Of a stretch of DNA of 64,000 bases, positions 10,552 to 21,563 are shown one piece after another. The notes beneath the pieces are model-generated. The model was not told the DNA's origin. It did not search any database and worked only from the letters and a program-made list of their open reading frames with translations. Position numbers and translations under genes: made by a program. Location of the stretch: NCBI GenBank assembly GCA_014529385.2, contig CM043956.1, forward strand, positions 60,521,120 through 60,585,119, read 5' to 3'. Origin of the DNA: Adiantum capillus-veneris (lineage: Eukaryota; Streptophyta; Polypodiopsida; Polypodiales; Pteridaceae). Each line of letters opens with the position of its first letter. The stretch's first letter is position 1.

Positions 10552-11122
10552 TCAAGAGATGGGAGGAGGGAAGAGCCACACAGGTGGACAGTAGTGCCAT
10601 ATGAACACCCCCTGGACTATGGTGTAGAAAGGCCCAGGGCGCCAGAGTCGAAGGAAAGCCTCGCGGCGCTCCCGCATGCGGTCAGAGCTACCCTGTAGTC
10701 CCTCAAGCTGTCCTCTCAGAGTATGGATCAGCTTTAGCCAAAAGTCACGAACAGTCTCTGCTGGTGGCACAGGGCGAGCCTCAAAGATGCGGAAACAGCG
10801 GGCCCGCCAGATGAACCAAAGTGTCAGGCCACTGATGAGCTCCCAACACTCCTCTCTCTCACTGCACGCTCTGTAGCAGGCTGAAGTGTAGGTCGCCCCC
10901 CCTGCATCACTATCATCCTGCTGGTGGAAGACAGCTCAAACTAAAGTGTCGGGCCCGTGAGTGTGGACCAGGCCGCTGCCCCCCAAGTGTACTGTCGAGC
11001 CGTGGAGAGAGCAGGCATCAGTCGAAGAACTCGTAGCCACACCTGTTGGGCCGAGGGATAGTCCCAAAGACAATGACGCTGACTCTCCACCAACTAGTCA
11101 CAAGATGCACATGCGGCCGAGA
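10552..11122 (-). pseudogene. LINE C ORF2 C-terminus
   Basis: This is the last part of ORF2, downstream of the copia insertion. The final 72 codons (10552-10770) read AFLRLWRPGPFYT and end shortly after IWHYCPP, matching the C-terminus of LINE fragment C2. Between 10770 and 11122 the zf-RVT tail (the H-C-L-W region) is present in broken frames. Confidence 0.7.
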
Positions 11123-11400
11123 TGTGGGGGAGCAGGAGAGAGAGCCCACTTGCTGCTCTATGCAATGAGAGTGAAGGAGAAGAGGAGATTGGCGCAGGAG
11201 CACACGCAGAGAAAGAACGTGAGAGAGAGAGAGAGCTCGTTGGATTTTTGGGAAAAGTCACGCTAGCCAATTTTTGGGCTTGACCTTCGAGTATATGAGT
11301 AAGTGACTAGGGGGCCATTCACACTTGGGCCCCCTCACTTATAAGACTTTTAACTTATAAGTTAGTAAGTACAAGGCACTTAGGCCTTTATTCCCTAACA
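11123..11400 (-). repeat. Element D 3' LTR (278 bp)
   Basis: On the plus strand it runs from TGTGGGGGAGCAGG to CCCTAACA. It contains a 15-base GA run and two TATAAG words that lie upstream of the likely start site in the minus-strand sense. Confidence 0.95.
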
Positions 11401-11416
11401 ACCTCCCACCTAAAGG
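11401..11416 (-). other. Element D polypurine tract
   Basis: The plus strand reads ACCTCCCACCTAAAGG. On the minus strand this is a purine-rich tract immediately before the 3' LTR, as expected for plus-strand priming. Confidence 0.75.
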
Positions 11417-11479
11417 CAATGTACCTTGGGAGATCAAAGAATCAGCTAACTATGATACAACAGCTGATCATGCACTTAC

Positions 11480-13408
11480 TCATCCAACACCCATCATCTG
11501 ACGGCAATATGCAAACCGCTCTGCTGGAAGACTCTTGGTCAAAAGATCTGCAGGGTTGTCATCTGTGTGCACCTTGACAAGTGTAATGCTCTTGTCATCA
11601 AGCACACTCCTGATAAAATGATACTTCACCTCTATGTGCTTTGTCTTGGCATGAAAAACAGGATTCCTTGCAAGCATAATAGCACTCTGACTATCACAGT
11701 GTAGCACAGGAACCGGTGACTTAATGCCAAGCTCTTCTACCAAACGCATGAGCCACAAAGCTTCTTTGCATGCCTCAGTGGCAGCCACATACTCAGCCTC
11801 AGTGGTAGACAAAGCAACACATTTTTGCAGTCTAGAAATCCAAGAAACTGCACCTCCTGTGAATGTAAACACATATCCAGAGGTAGACTTCCTGCAATCT
11901 GGATGTCCAGCAAAATCTGCATCTGTAAAGCCATGCACAGATGTCTCACTCTTCCCAAAACAAATGCACAAGTCTTTAGTGCCTTTCAAGTATCTCAAGA
12001 TACACTTCACTGCTTCCCAATGCTTTTTGCTAGGATTGCTCATGTACCTGCTTACCACTCCCACCGCAAATGCAATGTCCGGACGTGTAGCAACCATAGC
12101 ATACATCAAACTGCCAACGGCTGATGCATAAGGAACCTTGGCCATTTCAGCCCTCATATCATCTGTGTTTGGGCAGTCATGTGCCGTCAGTTTTACATAT
12201 GGAGGCAGCGGAGTACCAAGTGCCTTTCCCCCATCCATATGAAAACGATGTAGCACCTTATTAACATAATCTCGTTGAGATAGATACAGACGCCTGTTAG
12301 GTCTATCTCGAGAGATACGCATGCCCAAAATATGATTAGCATCACCAAGATCCTTCATGTCAAAGCGATTCTTTAAGCTTTGTTGTAATGCATCCAACTC
12401 CGTGACATTTTTACCCGCAATAAGCATGTCATCAACATACAAAATCAGCAATAGAAGAGATCCATCACTTGCCGTTTTGATATACAAACAGTGATCAGAA
12501 TTACTTCTTTTGTATCCTTGAGACCTCATGAATGTATCAAACTTGTGATACCATGCACGGGGAGACTGTTTCAAACCATACAAGCTCTTTAAGAGTCTAC
12601 ATACTTTCTTCTCTTGCCCCTTTGACACAAAACCTTCTGGCTGCATCATATAGATCATCTCAAGCAAATCGCCATGCAAAAACGCTGTTTTGACATCCAT
12701 TTGCTTTAACTCCATATCTTCAGAAGCAACCAGGCCTAAAACAAGACGTAATGTGGCAAGCTTTACAACAGGAGAAAAAATCTCATCAAAATCAACACCA
12801 TGCTTTTGCTTGTACCCTTTAGCAACCAAACGTGCTTTGTACTTAGAAGAAGCATCAGATGTGACCTTGGTCTTGTAAACCCATTTACATGGCAGAGCCT
12901 TATGCCCTTTAGGCAAATCAACCAAGTCCCATGTATGGTTTTTCTCCAAAGACTGCATTTCCGAAACCATTGCTTTGAACCATTTCTTACTGTCTTCCCG
13001 TTGCATAGCCTCTTTATAGCAAGACGGCTCACCACAATCAGTAAGCATGACATAGTCCAAAGACGGTTCATATCTATCGGGGGGCCTTGTCACCCGAGTA
13101 GACCTACGCACCCAATGATCCATAACAGGTGGATTTTCAGCCTGTAAACCATCAAAAACAGCAGGCTGTTCAGCCGGTTGCATCGCAACAACGGGCGGTC
13201 TAGGAGCATCAACCTGTTCCCCTACCTGTGGTGCATCAATGGCAACTTGTTGGGGCTGATTTTCAGCAGCTAATGGCTGATTTTCAGCACCATTTTCAGC
13301 ATGTAAAGGCTGCTGAACATTGGGCCTTCTTGGCTGTCCATATGTAACATCTTCACGAAAAACAACCCGGCGCACTTCCTCGACCTTTGTGGGCTGTTTG
13401 TGCTGCAA
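11480..13408 (-). CDS. Element D pol, RT and RNase H part
   Basis: This is the C-terminal half of a copia polyprotein, 642 codons long. RT begins around residue 155 (WVYKTK, KARLVAKGY). The first catalytic Asp is at about 238 (MDVKTAFLHG) and the YVDD box at 324-327. The connection region and RNase H follow (SLMYAMVATRPDIAFAV, CILRYLKGT, then TEAEYVA and HIEVKYHFIR). All expected motifs are intact up to the natural stop. The start shown is only where the frame opens. The real protein is fused to the upstream gag-integrase frame, from which it is separated by a one-base shift near 13410. Confidence 0.92.
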   Translation of the reverse strand: MQHKQPTKVEEVRRVVFREDVTYGQPRRPNVQQPLHAENGAENQPLAAENQPQQVAIDAPQVGEQVDAPRPPVVAMQPAEQPAVFDGLQAENPPVMDHWVRRSTRVTRPPDRYEPSLDYVMLTDCGEPSCYKEAMQREDSKKWFKAMVSEMQSLEKNHTWDLVDLPKGHKALPCKWVYKTKVTSDASSKYKARLVAKGYKQKHGVDFDEIFSPVVKLATLRLVLGLVASEDMELKQMDVKTAFLHGDLLEMIYMMQPEGFVSKGQEKKVCRLLKSLYGLKQSPRAWYHKFDTFMRSQGYKRSNSDHCLYIKTASDGSLLLLILYVDDMLIAGKNVTELDALQQSLKNRFDMKDLGDANHILGMRISRDRPNRRLYLSQRDYVNKVLHRFHMDGGKALGTPLPPYVKLTAHDCPNTDDMRAEMAKVPYASAVGSLMYAMVATRPDIAFAVGVVSRYMSNPSKKHWEAVKCILRYLKGTKDLCICFGKSETSVHGFTDADFAGHPDCRKSTSGYVFTFTGGAVSWISRLQKCVALSTTEAEYVAATEACKEALWLMRLVEELGIKSPVPVLHCDSQSAIMLARNPVFHAKTKHIEVKYHFIRSVLDDKSITLVKVHTDDNPADLLTKSLPAERFAYCRQMMGVG

Positions 13409-15594
13409 TTCTCATTGAAGATGACATCATTGCTGCGTATGATTTTCCGTAATGCGGGATCCCATAATCTATACCCCATTTCACCATCCTCACCATATCC
13501 TAGGAAAATGCATTTATGAGACTTTGGTTCTAGTTTGGTGCACAGTTCACTCCGGATGTGAACATAGGCCTCACAACCAAACACTCTTAAATGTGCATAT
13601 GAGGGTGGCTTGCCAGACCACACCTCCTCAGGCACCTTTCCACCCAAAGCCTTGCTAGGTGAGCGATTAATCAAGTGAATAGCTGTTTGCACAGCTTCTG
13701 CCCAAAAACCATGAGGTAATGCAGCATGTGACAACATACTCCGAACTTTCTCTTGGATAGTCCGGTTCAACCTCTCTGCAACTCCATTCTGAGAGGGATT
13801 AAAAGGAGCCGTGAGCTCTCTTTTAATACCTTTAGTAGCACAAAAGTCAATAAATGCTTTTGATACATACTCCCCCCCATTGTCTGAGCGCAAAGACCTA
13901 AGCTTCTTGTCAGTTTGATTCTCAACAAACGCAAGAAACTTCTTGAAAGTATCCAAAACATCGCTTTTAGCACGTATTGGATACACCCACACCTTACGTG
14001 TAGCATCATCGATAAACGAGACAAAATATTTCTTTCCCCCTAAGGAAAACTGTGGCATTTCACATACATCGGAATGCACTAAGTCTAACCTGTCAGACTT
14101 CAAAGAAAGAGACCTTTTGTGCGGTGTTTGACTGTGCTTACCATAAATACAGTGCTCACAATGAGAAAAGTCAGCATACCTCAAACACGGCAAATAACCA
14201 CAACGAGACAGAGTTTTCATTCCTCTTTTACTCATGTGTCCCAACCGGCCATGCCACAAAGAAACACTTGGCTGCTCGGTTACGGCGACAACATGGTCAC
14301 GCACACTAGATACATGCAAAGGATACAAAGTGTCCGATTTACAACCCTTGGCTACAATCCGGGCCCCTTTACAAATTTTCCACTTGCTATCACCAAAAGT
14401 GGTGTGATAGCCTGCATCATCTAGCTGCCCTGTACTGATCAAACTCTTCTTGAGTTGTGGCACATGGCGCACTTTGTGCAAAACAAAAGTCATACCATCA
14501 GCAAAGGAAAACTGGACACTGCCAATACCTGCAATGTCACATGCATAGTTGTCTCCCAAATAAACAGTGCCCTGCACCTCACCTGAGTACTGTGTAAACC
14601 AATCCCTATGAGGTGTTACATGAAAGGAGGCACCTGAATCAAGAATCCAAGTATGCATGTCCACATCAGAACCCATAGCAAGGGTATGTGCATCCACAGA
14701 AGAGGCATTGAGTACATCAGTGCTGCTGTCACTTTCACAACTACTAGCAACATTGATTTCCTCAATCAACACAGTGCTCTTCTTGGCATTTCCCTTGTCC
14801 TTTGCATCAGTTTCAGCACCCTTGTTCTTCTCTTTCTTCCACTCATAGCATTCCCGTTTATAATGCCCTTTCTTTCCACAATGATGACACACAACATCTT
14901 TTCTACGAGATTTGCTGCGTGCCCTGTCCTTACTGTCAGATTTCTCCCTCTGTTGAGACCTGCCTCTCAAGTGCAATGCATTAGAAGACCCACCTGTGGT
15001 GTTCTTCCTGTTCATCTCTTCCATCAAGAGAGAACTCTCTACATCTGCATACTTAAGTGAAGCACTTGAGTTACTAAGAGCTGTCCGGAATACATCCCAA
15101 CTCTCGGGCAATGTGCATAGCAGAAAAGTAGCTTTGAACTCCTCATCAATCGTGAATTTCAGCTCTGTCAGTTGGCTGAAAATAGAATTGAATTCATTGA
15201 GGTGCACTGACATGTGCGTGCCCTCCTTCATGCGGAGATCCATAAGCTTCTTAAGCCAATACACTTTACTGGCAGCACTCTGCTGTGCATACAACTCGTC
15301 TAAACGCTTCCACATGCCCCATGCTGTCTGCTCATTCTCTACATTGAAGAGTAAATTGTCAGACACCGAAAGCATGATCGTGGAGCGAGCCAACTCGTCC
15401 ACTTCTTCCCATTCTTCAACCTCCATATCAACCGGTTTCACACCCTGTAACTTAATAGGTTTCGCCTGTTTCTTCTGCAACATCACATTATAACATTGCT
15501 TCTTCCATATAGCAAAGTTATGGGCCCCTTCAAGCTTGCGAATGTGCAACAAATTTCCACTTTCACTGCTAGAAGCCATTCTGAGTGATTGCAA
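13270..15594 (-). CDS. Element D gag, protease and integrase part
   Basis: The likely start is the ATG at 15579 (MASSSESG), five codons inside the open frame. A copia gag (UBN2 type) is followed by the CCHC knuckle CHHCGKKGHYKREC at about residues 236-249. Protease has DSGA at 319-322. The pre-integrase segment SLWHGRLGHMSKRG (about 445-458) and a Cys pair (480, 482) form the zinc site. The integrase catalytic triad is D509, D571 and E607, with 35 residues between the last two. After about residue 730 the frame leaves the conserved sequence because of the single-base shift. Confidence 0.93.
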   Translation of the reverse strand: MQSLRMASSSESGNLLHIRKLEGAHNFAIWKKQCYNVMLQKKQAKPIKLQGVKPVDMEVEEWEEVDELARSTIMLSVSDNLLFNVENEQTAWGMWKRLDELYAQQSAASKVYWLKKLMDLRMKEGTHMSVHLNEFNSIFSQLTELKFTIDEEFKATFLLCTLPESWDVFRTALSNSSASLKYADVESSLLMEEMNRKNTTGGSSNALHLRGRSQQREKSDSKDRARSKSRRKDVVCHHCGKKGHYKRECYEWKKEKNKGAETDAKDKGNAKKSTVLIEEINVASSCESDSSTDVLNASSVDAHTLAMGSDVDMHTWILDSGASFHVTPHRDWFTQYSGEVQGTVYLGDNYACDIAGIGSVQFSFADGMTFVLHKVRHVPQLKKSLISTGQLDDAGYHTTFGDSKWKICKGARIVAKGCKSDTLYPLHVSSVRDHVVAVTEQPSVSLWHGRLGHMSKRGMKTLSRCGYLPCLRYADFSHCEHCIYGKHSQTPHKRSLSLKSDRLDLVHSDVCEMPQFSLGGKKYFVSFIDDATRKVWVYPIRAKSDVLDTFKKFLAFVENQTDKKLRSLRSDNGGEYVSKAFIDFCATKGIKRELTAPFNPSQNGVAERLNRTIQEKVRSMLSHAALPHGFWAEAVQTAIHLINRSPSKALGGKVPEEVWSGKPPSYAHLRVFGCEAYVHIRSELCTKLEPKSHKCIFLGYGEDGEMGYRLWDPALRKIIRSNDVIFNENCSTNSPQRSRKCAGLFFVKMLHMDSQEGPMFSSLYMLKMVLKISH

Positions 15595-16080
15595 ACACTG
15601 AAACCCTGTTTTGCCGACCTAAACACGCCCAAATGTGCGCAATCGGGCAAAAAACAGCTTGCTGTTACAGAAAAACAGCGAGCAAATTTCACGCGAAATC
15701 ACCCCAAAACGGCGTACATTCACTGCCAAACCCTTACCAAAGGTTTCCACAAGGTGTATACATCATTTGCTTGCTGAAATTCCCTGTTTTAGGGCAAAAA
15801 TCAGACCTGTAAACACCTGTAAGATTGACCTGTGAGACTTGCCCTAATGAAATTGCATCAAATTGACCCCGAAATTAGTCAATTTCAGCAAAAATAGGCT
15901 GCTGTTCGCCAGTTTTTGAAACCCTAATTTTGGGGAAACTGTCACCGGAGGTCGATTCTACACGGTGAGAGGATCCCTTCGCGACAGAGTTGATCGAAAA
16001 CGGTTGAATATCCTTCCCGCAGCGAGCAAAAACAGAATTCTGATCTGTGTTGCGAAGATGGCTCTCTTGGAAACCCTAAA

Positions 16081-16092
16081 GCTCTGATACCA
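16081..16092 (-). other. Element D primer binding site (tRNA-Met)
   Basis: The plus strand reads GCTCTGATACCA. The complement TGGTATCAGAGC matches the 3' end of initiator tRNA-Met and lies two bases from the 5' LTR. Confidence 0.9.
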
Positions 16093-16094
16093 TG

Positions 16095-16375
16095 TGTGGG
16101 GGAGCAGGAGAGAGAGCCCACTTGCTGCTCTATGCAATGAGAGTGAAGGAGAAGAGGAGATTGGCGCAGAAGGAGCACACGCAGAGAAAGAACGTGAGAG
16201 AGAGAGAGAGCTCGTTGGATTTTTGGGAAAAGTCACGCTAGCCAATTTTTGGGCTTGACCTTTGAGTATATGAGTAAGTGACTAGGGGGCCATTCACACT
16301 TGGGCCCCCTCACTTATAAGACTTTTAACTTATAAGTTAGTAAGTACAAGGCACTTAGGCCTTTATTCCCTAACA
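16095..16375 (-). repeat. Element D 5' LTR (281 bp)
   Basis: It is identical to the 3' LTR except for a 3-base insertion (GCAGAAGGAG versus GCAGGAG) and one C/T change (TTTGAG versus TTCGAG). It carries the promoter for the copia transcript on the minus strand, with two TATAAG words. Confidence 0.95.
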
Positions 16376-17612
16376 CGAGAGACCACTATGCACAAGCCAA
16401 CTCCCTACTGCTGTGGCTCTGTGTGCAACCAGCCACTGAAACAGAGTGACGCGCCTCGGCTGTCTGGAGTCCCACAGCCTCTGCCAAAAGGCTGCCAAGA
16501 ACTCGATTGTGAGGCCCTCCTCCTGCGAATGACGTGCTGCAGCGGGGCCTCCATAGCCACTCACCAGGATCCCACTGTACTCGTGCCAGTGGACAACACT
16601 CCCAAGCCCATAGCCTCCAGTGTCCAGTCTTAAGAGCTGCTGGGGCAGGGTCTATGACGCAAGTCCTCCCACAGATGCCCACAACTCGGATCCTCTGGAA
16701 ACAGCACTCTGCTACCTGCGGGGCCTCTACTGCAACTCGCTGTAGTCGTCCCCCACCCTGAAGCTCGAAGAACAGGGTTGGGACAGTCTCTGAGCAGGCC
16801 CTGACTGAAATGAGAACCTCCAGTCGTGTGAAGGCTCCCATCCATTGGGGTGCTACTGGCTCGAGAGGCGTGAGCCACTCAGCTGGAAATGACTCTGAGA
16901 TGTCCTGACACATGCTCTGCACCCCTCTCATGCCCTGTAGCTGGAGACCTTGCACCTCCTCTGACAAACCTGTGAACTCTAGCCAGTCACCTAGACAGCG
17001 CGCTCGACCTGCTGCCATGGGACCGAAAGAAACATGAGGCCGACTCCCAACCAAGTGGCCTCTCTGAGTGCTAACCATGGGGTTCCAGACGAGGGGCTGC
17101 CGTAGGCGCTCCTCCGTGCACGTCGGCTGTCTTTGCTCTAGGCCACGCTGTAAGAGCTCCCAAGATCGAAGCAAACTCACAGCGAAGCGGTCCTCCAGTC
17201 TCTTGCTCAAACCAACTCGGCGCAACTCTGTAAAGATCCATCTGGTCGAAGGTTGCCAAGGGACTCCTGACTGAGGCACCCTGGCACAAAGCCTCTGTAG
17301 CAAGAACTCCTTCTAGGGCTCCTCGCCTGGAAGAAGTCCTCTGACGACGAGCTTCCCAAGAAGGGCTCTGCTCTGCTGTGCTGGATCAATGATCCCAAGC
17401 CCTCCCTGAGAACAAGGAAGTATGATGACCGACCAAGCCACCTTGGCTCGGGCAATCTCATCGCCTCCGCATAGAACAGAAAGAGAAAGGGGTAAGAGGA
17501 CAACCCTATCCGATCGATCGTGTGAGCATGAAGCGCTCACCTCTACCTCCTGCCAAAAGCACCTGACTGTGAGCGTGTCTGTACAAAGCTGACACCCCTC
17601 TGATCCAAGCAT
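16376..17612 (-). pseudogene. LINE C ORF2, post-RT region and zf-RVT start
   Basis: On the minus strand ARAKVAWSVIILPCSQGGLGI (split over 17400-17460) is the thumb-side segment that follows the RT catalytic box in plant LINEs. It is followed by a long variable region and, near 16380-16564, by LAAFWQRLWDSRQPRRVTLF, the start of zf-RVT. The copia insertion interrupts that domain at 16376. The YxDD box that should lie upstream is absent: FYAEAM is followed almost directly by the ARAKVAW segment. This indicates an internal deletion. Confidence 0.75.
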
Positions 17613-18381
17613 CTGAGAAGCCCATCCTACGTAGAGTGCCCTCTAGAAAGTCCCAGTCAACTCTGTCGTATTCCTTCTCAAAATCGAGAAAAAGAATCAC
17701 AAGGTCCTCCCCACGGAGCCGTGCCAGGGCAGAAGCCTCCCAGAAAGTGAAGATGTTGTCAAGGATACTGCGTTCCTTGACAAAACCTGTCTGAGTCTCA
17801 TGTATAAGGCTCTCCAAAAGTGGCTGAATCCTCAAACTCAGAGCCTTGGCAAGAATTTTGTAGGCTCAGTTGAGGATGGTGATGGGGCGCCACTGTCGAA
17901 TCTCATCCAAGGAGCCACCCTCCTTTGGAATGAGGTAAATCAGGCCCTCACTCATGCTATCCGGCATCACTCCTGTGTGCAGAATGTATTGAAAGGCACT
18001 ACAAAGATCTGGGCCAAGCAGGTCCCAGTACTCCAAGAAGAAGCTGGGAGTCAGCCCATCCTCACCTGGACAGCTACCACGAGGGAGGGCCCTAAGAGCC
18101 GTGTGCAGCTCCTCAAGTTGAAGAGGCATCTCTAGCCTCTGGCGCATCTCCTCACTCACAAGACAAGGCATCTGTGCCCAAACCTACTCCCTGCATGCAT
18201 CCTGCCGCTCTGGCTGGGGCTTAGCCGACAGTAACTCAAGGTAAAAGTCAGTAGCAACTGCACGCATATCCTCGGGCTCACAAACAACTGACCCATCGGG
18301 TCTCCTCAACTGATTGACCTTGGCATGCGAGTGTCGAGGTCCCACTGTCTCAAAAAAAACACCTATCACTCTGTCACCCAC
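17506..18381 (-). pseudogene. LINE C ORF2 reverse transcriptase, N-terminal part
   Basis: Three open pieces share the RT sequence, interrupted by stops at 18184 and 17866. They contain LRALPRGSCPGEDGL (motif 1), SEGLIYLIPKEGG and WRPITILN (motif 2), GFVKERSILDNI, and motif A as LFLDFEKEYDRVDW, where Glu replaces the usual Ala. RSIG followed by GCPLTPFLF is motif B. This enzyme would copy the LINE RNA at a nicked target. With motif C missing it cannot work. Confidence 0.85.
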
Positions 18382-18585
18382 CTGAGTCCACTGAGATGCT
18401 TGCCGGTGAAAGGCAAACTCATGATGCCTCTCCTCTGTGCAAGCAAGCTCCTGTCGAGCCTGCTATAATTGCTCCTCCAACCATGGACTGTTTGGATGCT
18501 GCTCTTGCATCCTCTGTAGTGAAGCAATGCCTCGTCTGAGACGCTACGCCTCCTCTCTCGCTGTAGCCCGTCGAGCCAGAGACTC

Positions 18586-19514
18586 CTAGAGAAAAAAGTG
18601 GCTAAGCTGAGCTAGGCCTAAGGCCACTCTGTCTGCAGGTAGAGCCTGGCTGTCCATGCCCTCTGTCCAGAGAGCCTCTACCCTGTCTCTGAGTGCTGAG
18701 TCCAACAAGACCCGCTCTGGGATGCGAAGCATCGTGCTCCCACTCCTCTGCCTGTCTGCCACTGTGAGGATCACTGGTGCATGGTCCGAGAAGGATGTCC
18801 CTTCGAGGATGCCCACTGATCCCCTCAAGTCACTAAAGTGGTCACTAGTGTAGAAGCGATCTATCCGCGATAGATTCACTCCTCCACTCTGCGGTCGGAT
18901 CTAGAGAAGGCAAGACTCGCTGAAGGCCTCACAAAGCCAGAGTGCTGCCATGTATCCGAGACCCTCAAAGTCATACACAACCTCTCCCAAGCTGCTAACT
19001 CGACTCCATGCAGAGTAACATGGTTGCCTCCAATCCTATCAGAAGGGTCCTCCAACATGTTGAAGTCCCCTCCTACACACCAATGGTCAGCCTGTGGCAA
19101 AGACTCAACAATCTGTGACCAAAACTCTGCACGAGCACTCGCTACATTGGGCGCATAGATGTTCAGGAAGCCCACAAGGCCACCCTGAACCTGCATAGTA
19201 ATCCACTGAACCCTGCCTGGCACAATAATCCCTCTGTCCACAATGGCCTGCTGCAATGAGTCCGCAATAGTCATACATACCCCACCCTGCATGCCTCCAG
19301 GTCCAAAAGCAGCTGACCAAAAGGTATCATATCGTCCACGCAAAATCTGACCACATCGTTGAATGCGGCTCTCAGACAGATGGTGCTCTTGAAGCATAAG
19401 GAGATCAATCTCTCCTTCCACAAGGCAACGCTGAAGCTCCTGACGCAATCGGCCCCGCTGTCGTTGAAACTGGGGCCCACCTAGTCCGTGCACGTTCCAC
19501 GAGACGATCCTCAT
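18586..19514 (-). pseudogene. LINE C ORF2 AP endonuclease domain
   Basis: The ATG at 19514 opens ORF2 with MRIVSWNVHGLGG. Conserved endonuclease residues follow: Glu in LLMLQEHHLS, NIYAP, and the GGDFNMLEDPSDR box. A frameshift near 18890 moves the C-terminal part to another frame (SRIDRFYTSD, then SDHAPVILTV with the catalytic Asp-His). The domain nicks target DNA to prime reverse transcription. Its start overlaps the stop of ORF1 by four bases. Confidence 0.87.
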
Positions 19515-21428
19515 GGGGAGCGAGAGAGAACAGATGCTGCCGCAGCAGCAAGACGTGCTATCTTCAAGGCTGGCTTGGATGGGGAGTAATCCGCATCCGA
19601 GCGTCCTCTAGATAGGCGAGACTGCAGTGAGTGCCTAGCCCAAGCCCAAGAAGAGCGAGCCGTGCGTAAAGCAACCTCCTCTGTCCAGGAGTCCTCATGA
19701 ATGTATACATAGCAAGGCAAACTCTGCGTATCAGCCAAAAAGTACACCACAATGTGCCTACATCCTGCTGAGTCTGGGGGTGTCACCGCAAACTTGGCCA
19801 GTGGCCACAAAGTCTGCAGCAAATCTGTAACTCCAAGTTCTCCCATGTGGTGAGAGAACTCGAGAACCTGTGTATGCAACCATCCCACCACTGGGTCGAG
19901 GGACCACTCTGTCTTGGCCCTACCACAGAGGGGGAAGGAGAAACCAACTGCTGAGTCCAAGGCCTCTGTCCCCCTAGCGGCGAGGAACAAAGCATGGACC
20001 CTGAAGCAAGCTGCCTCGTGGTCTGCTGCGGAATCGCCGAGAAAGCGAGTGAACCCATAGTCGAAGAAATCCCAACGGCGTCGGAGGTCAATGCTCGTCA
20101 GACCACGAGGGATAGCTGCAAGGGAAGATGTTTGAATCTGTAGAGGGGGCCGCAAGAAGGGCTGACCCTCTCTCGCTAGGCGACTCGTGGCAAAGGCACT
20201 GCCAAGAGATCTCCTAGCTGCCGGCGAGGGACCAATCTCCTGAGTCGACTGTGGAACTGGAGCAGGAGGAGGGGGAGAAGGGGCTGGGGGGGGGGGGGGG
20301 GGGGGGGCGGAGGGGCAGAGGAGCGGGGTGGGGCGACAGAGGTAGAGGGGCGAGGAGGGGAGTGGACGGGAGCAGAGGGTGGGGGGGAGGATGAGGAGGA
20401 GGAGGGGAACTCTGAAGGGGGGGCGGCTTGCGAGGGTGAAGCGGAGGTGGAGGCTGGCGTAGGGGGCTCCTCCTGCTCAAGAGGACCAAAGCGGTTCCCC
20501 GTGGGAACCCACTGCTGCTGAGTAGGCACCTGAGGGCCACTATGAGTGCTAGGCTGTCGCTGTGGCCCCTGGCGTCGACGGCCGCGGGCCTGCTGCCATC
20601 CCTTCTCCGCTGGAGCCCCAGGCTCGGAGGGTGGCTCTGAATCTGTGCGTTGTGCCGCTGGCTGTGGTTGCGGCCCAGCCTTGGCAGGCTGGGGTTGAGG
20701 CTAAGGTGCAGGTCGTGGCCTCCTCCGTGGACAGGCCTTCGCTAGGTGGCCCATCTGTCTGCAAATGGAGCACTGGTTCGGGAGGCCCGAGTACTCCACA
20801 CTCTGTCTAACCAACCCCCACTCACCCGAGGCAGAAGGATGAGCTTCAGGAGCGTGTGGGTATCTCTGACCAAAACTTGAACTGAGGGGATGTCAGCCGC
20901 CTTGGCAACTACTGATGCTGTCGTACGAGGTGTCTCCAGGACAGTCCCGATGGCGGAGCCAATCCTGGAAAGAAGTGGTAGGTACTCCCTCCGTAAACCC
21001 GGACAGCAGACTGAGATGGGGATGTCTGCCTTCTCTACTAGCACATCCGAAGTCGGGTCAAAACCATGTCGCCATTGTCGAAAGTGGGCGCGTGATGCTC
21101 GGATGGCCAGTGGACTCATAGCTATGACCTTGGAAGCCATCTCGGAGGTCTCGAACTCGATCTGGTAGTACCCTCGTCCGAGAATCTGGACATCCAAGAT
21201 GTTGCCCACCTCTGCGAGAAGGCGGGCCTGGAGAAGGTCTCGCAGCTCTCCTCTACTAGAACGGGTGTCGAGAATTTTGCAGATGACCGAAGTCGCCTGC
21301 AAACGTTCTACCTCAACGGCTAGGCTCGCTTGCTCTGTCGGCGATAGAGCAAGTCGAATGGTGGGCTCAGCGGGGTCGGGCGAGGGGGCTTCTGGCGAGT
21401 CCCTCTGTGGCGAAGCTGGAACCTCCAT
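19511..21428 (-). pseudogene. LINE C ORF1 (DUF4283 and CCHC knuckle)
   Basis: The start is the ATG at 21428. Residues about 45-160 match the DUF4283-type RNA-binding domain of plant LINE ORF1 (VICKILDTRS, FETSEMASKVI, WRHGFDP, CPGLRREYLP). A one-base shift near 20820 precedes the knuckle CSICRQMGHLAKAC (about 20740-20780). A Pro/Ser-rich linker contains a 22-base C run at 20286-20307. A C-terminal block without known domain (19511-20155) ends in TGA inside ATGA. ORF1 would bind the LINE RNA as a nucleoprotein. Confidence 0.8.
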
Positions 21429-21559
21429 CTGTGTCTACTGCTGTGTCGTAAGAAGAGGTCGACGGGCGGACGTTGCAATCAGGCGCAGGAGACACTGCCC
21501 CAAAAACGAAGCAATGCCGAGGAGGCCGAACTGCAACGGATGACGAGGAGAAACCGAGG

Positions 21560-21563
<4 letters not shown>

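Larger units (their letters stand above)
11123..16375 (-). mobile_element. Element D, young Ty1/copia retrotransposon
   Basis: A 5,253-bp copia element with LTRs of 278 and 281 bp and a perfect 5-bp duplication CGAGA (11118-11122 and 16376-16380). By eye the LTRs differ by one substitution and one 3-base indel only, so the insertion is recent. Gag, protease, integrase, RT and RNase H are all present in the copia order. One frameshift near 13410 splits the polyprotein. It sits in the zf-RVT region of LINE C in the same orientation. Confidence 0.95.

Noticed and set aside
13270..13408. Programmed frameshift in the copia polyprotein
   Set aside because: Copia elements usually use one frame. No slippery heptamer is evident and a single missing base explains the break.
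18656..18853. Plus-strand frames across LINE C
   Set aside because: They are antisense shadows of ORF2, which has clear endonuclease and RT motifs on the minus strand.
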